Source: Cylindrobasidium torrendii FP15055 ss-10
Lineage: Eukaryota; Basidiomycota; Agaricomycetes; Agaricales; Physalacriaceae
Length of the DNA stretch: 19,616 nt
Assembly (NCBI GenBank): GCA_000934385.1
Contig: KN880800.1
Span: 1 to 19,616, forward strand
Reading direction: 5' to 3'
The translations under genes were made by a program, and so were the position numbers. This document shows, in pieces, positions 18,441 through 19,616 of the stretch; within the stretch, counting starts at the first letter, position 1; each line of letters opens with the position of its first letter. The notes under the pieces are model-generated. The model had not been told where the DNA came from. It made no database searches and saw only the letters and a list, made by a program, of their open reading frames with translations.

Positions 18441-18930
18441 ACATGGGGTGGCCACTCTACAGTTCTGACAGGACCGTACCCCGGATGGTCGGCAAAGGAC
18501 CAAAGCAGGTGTTTAAGATTAAAAAAGGCAAAACTGAGGCACTATCAGACGGAACGGCCAGTGTGGTGTTGTTGACTGGGAAGGATTGGAAGGATTAAAC
18601 AGTCCTAGTAGGACCAGGTCGGAGATGGACGGGGAAGGCCCAAAGCGCAATACGGACCAAGGAGTAACCAGAGAGATAAGTGTAGCGTTGGAATATGCTC
18701 AGAATGAGATAAAGCGCCGGGCAATGACTCGCCAAGTTGGTTGTCAGAACTTTGGACTGAAGCCGGCATACACTTGTCGGGATGTGTGCAGCATTGGGAG
18801 GTGCATAGAGCAAATGCGAGTATATAGTGAAAGGACGAGTGTTCGCAGCGAAGCCAAATCAAGCTGGTATAAATGTAACACTGGCCAGCAACTTTATGAG
18901 TCATTCAGCCCGCTAAACAGTTAACCTTTG
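18441..18930 (+). other. Unique stretch with a doubtful 99-codon open frame
   Basis: An open frame runs from ATG 18625 to a stop at 18922-18924 (99 residues), with several cysteines (CQNFGLKPAYTCRDVCSIGRC) and many charged residues. It matches no family I know, has no splice sites that extend it, and lies between two repeat tracts. It may be chance or a decayed gene, so I do not call it a coding region. Confidence 0.25.
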
Positions 18931-19450
18931 GCTAAGGCTGCCACTGGTACGGTGAAGTATGGCCCGAGCTCTACTGTTTTATGTCAAGTAAAAATCATCT
19001 AAAGCAGTCTAACCTGCGACGGTCAAGCTATATACAAGAGTAATTAAGCAGTTAAGGTAAAGGTTAATGCAATTTAACTAACTAGTAATACAAACTAATA
19101 AAGGTAAGACAGCTAGTAAAGCAAGTCAAGCTGATTAGTTCAAACAGCTAGTGAGCAAAGTAAGATGCACTTAGACAAGCTAGGTGAGTTAGTTAACAAG
19201 GTTAGCTACTAGTAAAAGACTAAGTAAAGGCGTAAAGACAGGGAGTAAGTCAAGTTTGAAGGTGGTAGTTTCAAGCTAGTACAGCAAGGCAAGACAGCTA
19301 GTTCACAGCTAATCAAAGGTAAGTAGGTGAGTTAGTAAACTCAGTGTTAGTAGAAACAATTGGTGAGTGCTACAAATATTAGAAAGACTTAGTTAACAAG
19401 TTAGTTAAATTGTAGACAGGTAATAAGACAAGCTAGCAAGCAAAGGTAAG
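18931..19450. repeat. Purine-rich low-complexity tract (AGCTAGT/GTAAG/GTTAG)
   Basis: The plus strand is a run of short words such as AGCTAGT, GTTAGTTAACAAG, AAGGTAAG and AAGTCAAG, with no open frame. No fixed period is evident by eye. It reads as a heavily diverged simple repeat. Confidence 0.6.
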
Positions 19451-19469
19451 TGCCGTTAGTCAGTAGAGT

Positions 19470-19590
19470 AGAGTCGGATAGGAGTGTGCTTGGAGTCGGG
19501 GGGAGCACGCTCGGGGCTGGCGCAGGTGCAATGGGGTAGCGGAGCATGCTGGGAGTGTGACGGAGCGTGCTCGGTGAGTTTAAGGTTATG
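19470..19590. repeat. Short GGAGCAYGCTSGG repeat, four copies
   Basis: GGAGTGTGCTTGGAG, GGAGCACGCTCGGGG, GGAGCATGCTGGGAG and GGAGCGTGCTCGGTG follow one another from about 19480 to 19577 at intervals of roughly 20-45 nt. GGAGCACGCTC-type cores contain the small palindrome GCAYGC. The element is GC-rich compared with its surroundings. Confidence 0.6.
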
Positions 19591-19616
19591 ATTAAAGTTT
19601 TCAATATCTTTTATTT

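Noticed and set aside
18625..18924. A 99-residue cysteine-containing open frame
   Set aside because: Short, flanked by repeats, no recognised domain and no support from splice sites or codon use.
1..19616. Telomere-proximal sequence
   Set aside because: No TTAGGG arrays are present; single TTAGGG words occur by chance. The SNF2 protein lacks RecQ-type features of telomere-linked helicases.
1..19616. tRNA or rRNA genes
   Set aside because: Looked for TTCGA-type T-loops with matching B-box and for conserved rRNA words; nothing convincing on either strand.

Overview
The window looks like nuclear DNA of a filamentous basidiomycete, probably an Agaricomycete. Its genes are split by many very short introns (43-66 nt) with GTRNGT donors, CTRAY-type branch sites and YAG acceptors, and splicing them gives long continuous proteins. 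I cannot name the species. No tRNA, rRNA, telomere repeat, bacterial operon signal or retrovirus-like gene was seen.

Three blocks can be told apart. Left block (1-3156), AT-richer: a decaying 85-bp tandem repeat, a TATA box, a five-exon-or-fewer pair of tandem plus-strand genes (a 230-aa unknown protein at 298-1094 and a 512-aa protein with a ParB-like GGHRLSAA motif at 1415-3156). Middle block (about 3157-16890), GC-rich: a zinc-cluster protein (4129-5418, +), a 1549-aa SNF2-family ATPase/helicase in ten exons (6298-11753, +) and an unrecognised 975-aa protein in six exons (16184-13010, -), convergent with the helicase. Right block (about 16890-19616), AT-rich and apparently gene-free: a degenerate 32-bp minisatellite (17877-18440) and a purine-rich low-complexity tract.

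The most striking thing is a family of 19-bp palindromes, CGCCTGCG-NNN-CGCAGGCG, found about 30 times. All copies lie in the middle block, all lie outside coding exons, and they form five clusters: before the zinc-cluster gene, between it and the helicase gene, inside one swollen helicase intron, between the convergent genes, and upstream of the 975-aa gene. Within clusters they recur every 70-130 bp. The 8-3-8 geometry is constant while the three central bases are free. Several cores are exact centres of much longer, decayed inverted repeats, one of about 290 bp.

Taken together, the middle block behaves like one unit: three nuclear-type proteins (a DNA-binding zinc cluster, a chromatin-type ATPase, and a large unknown) embedded in their own palindrome arrays, with sharp composition changes at both edges. 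A mobile or selfish chromosomal element, or a locus-specific chromatin system that reads the palindromes, are both plausible; neither is proven here, and no terminal repeats or target-site duplication were found by eye.
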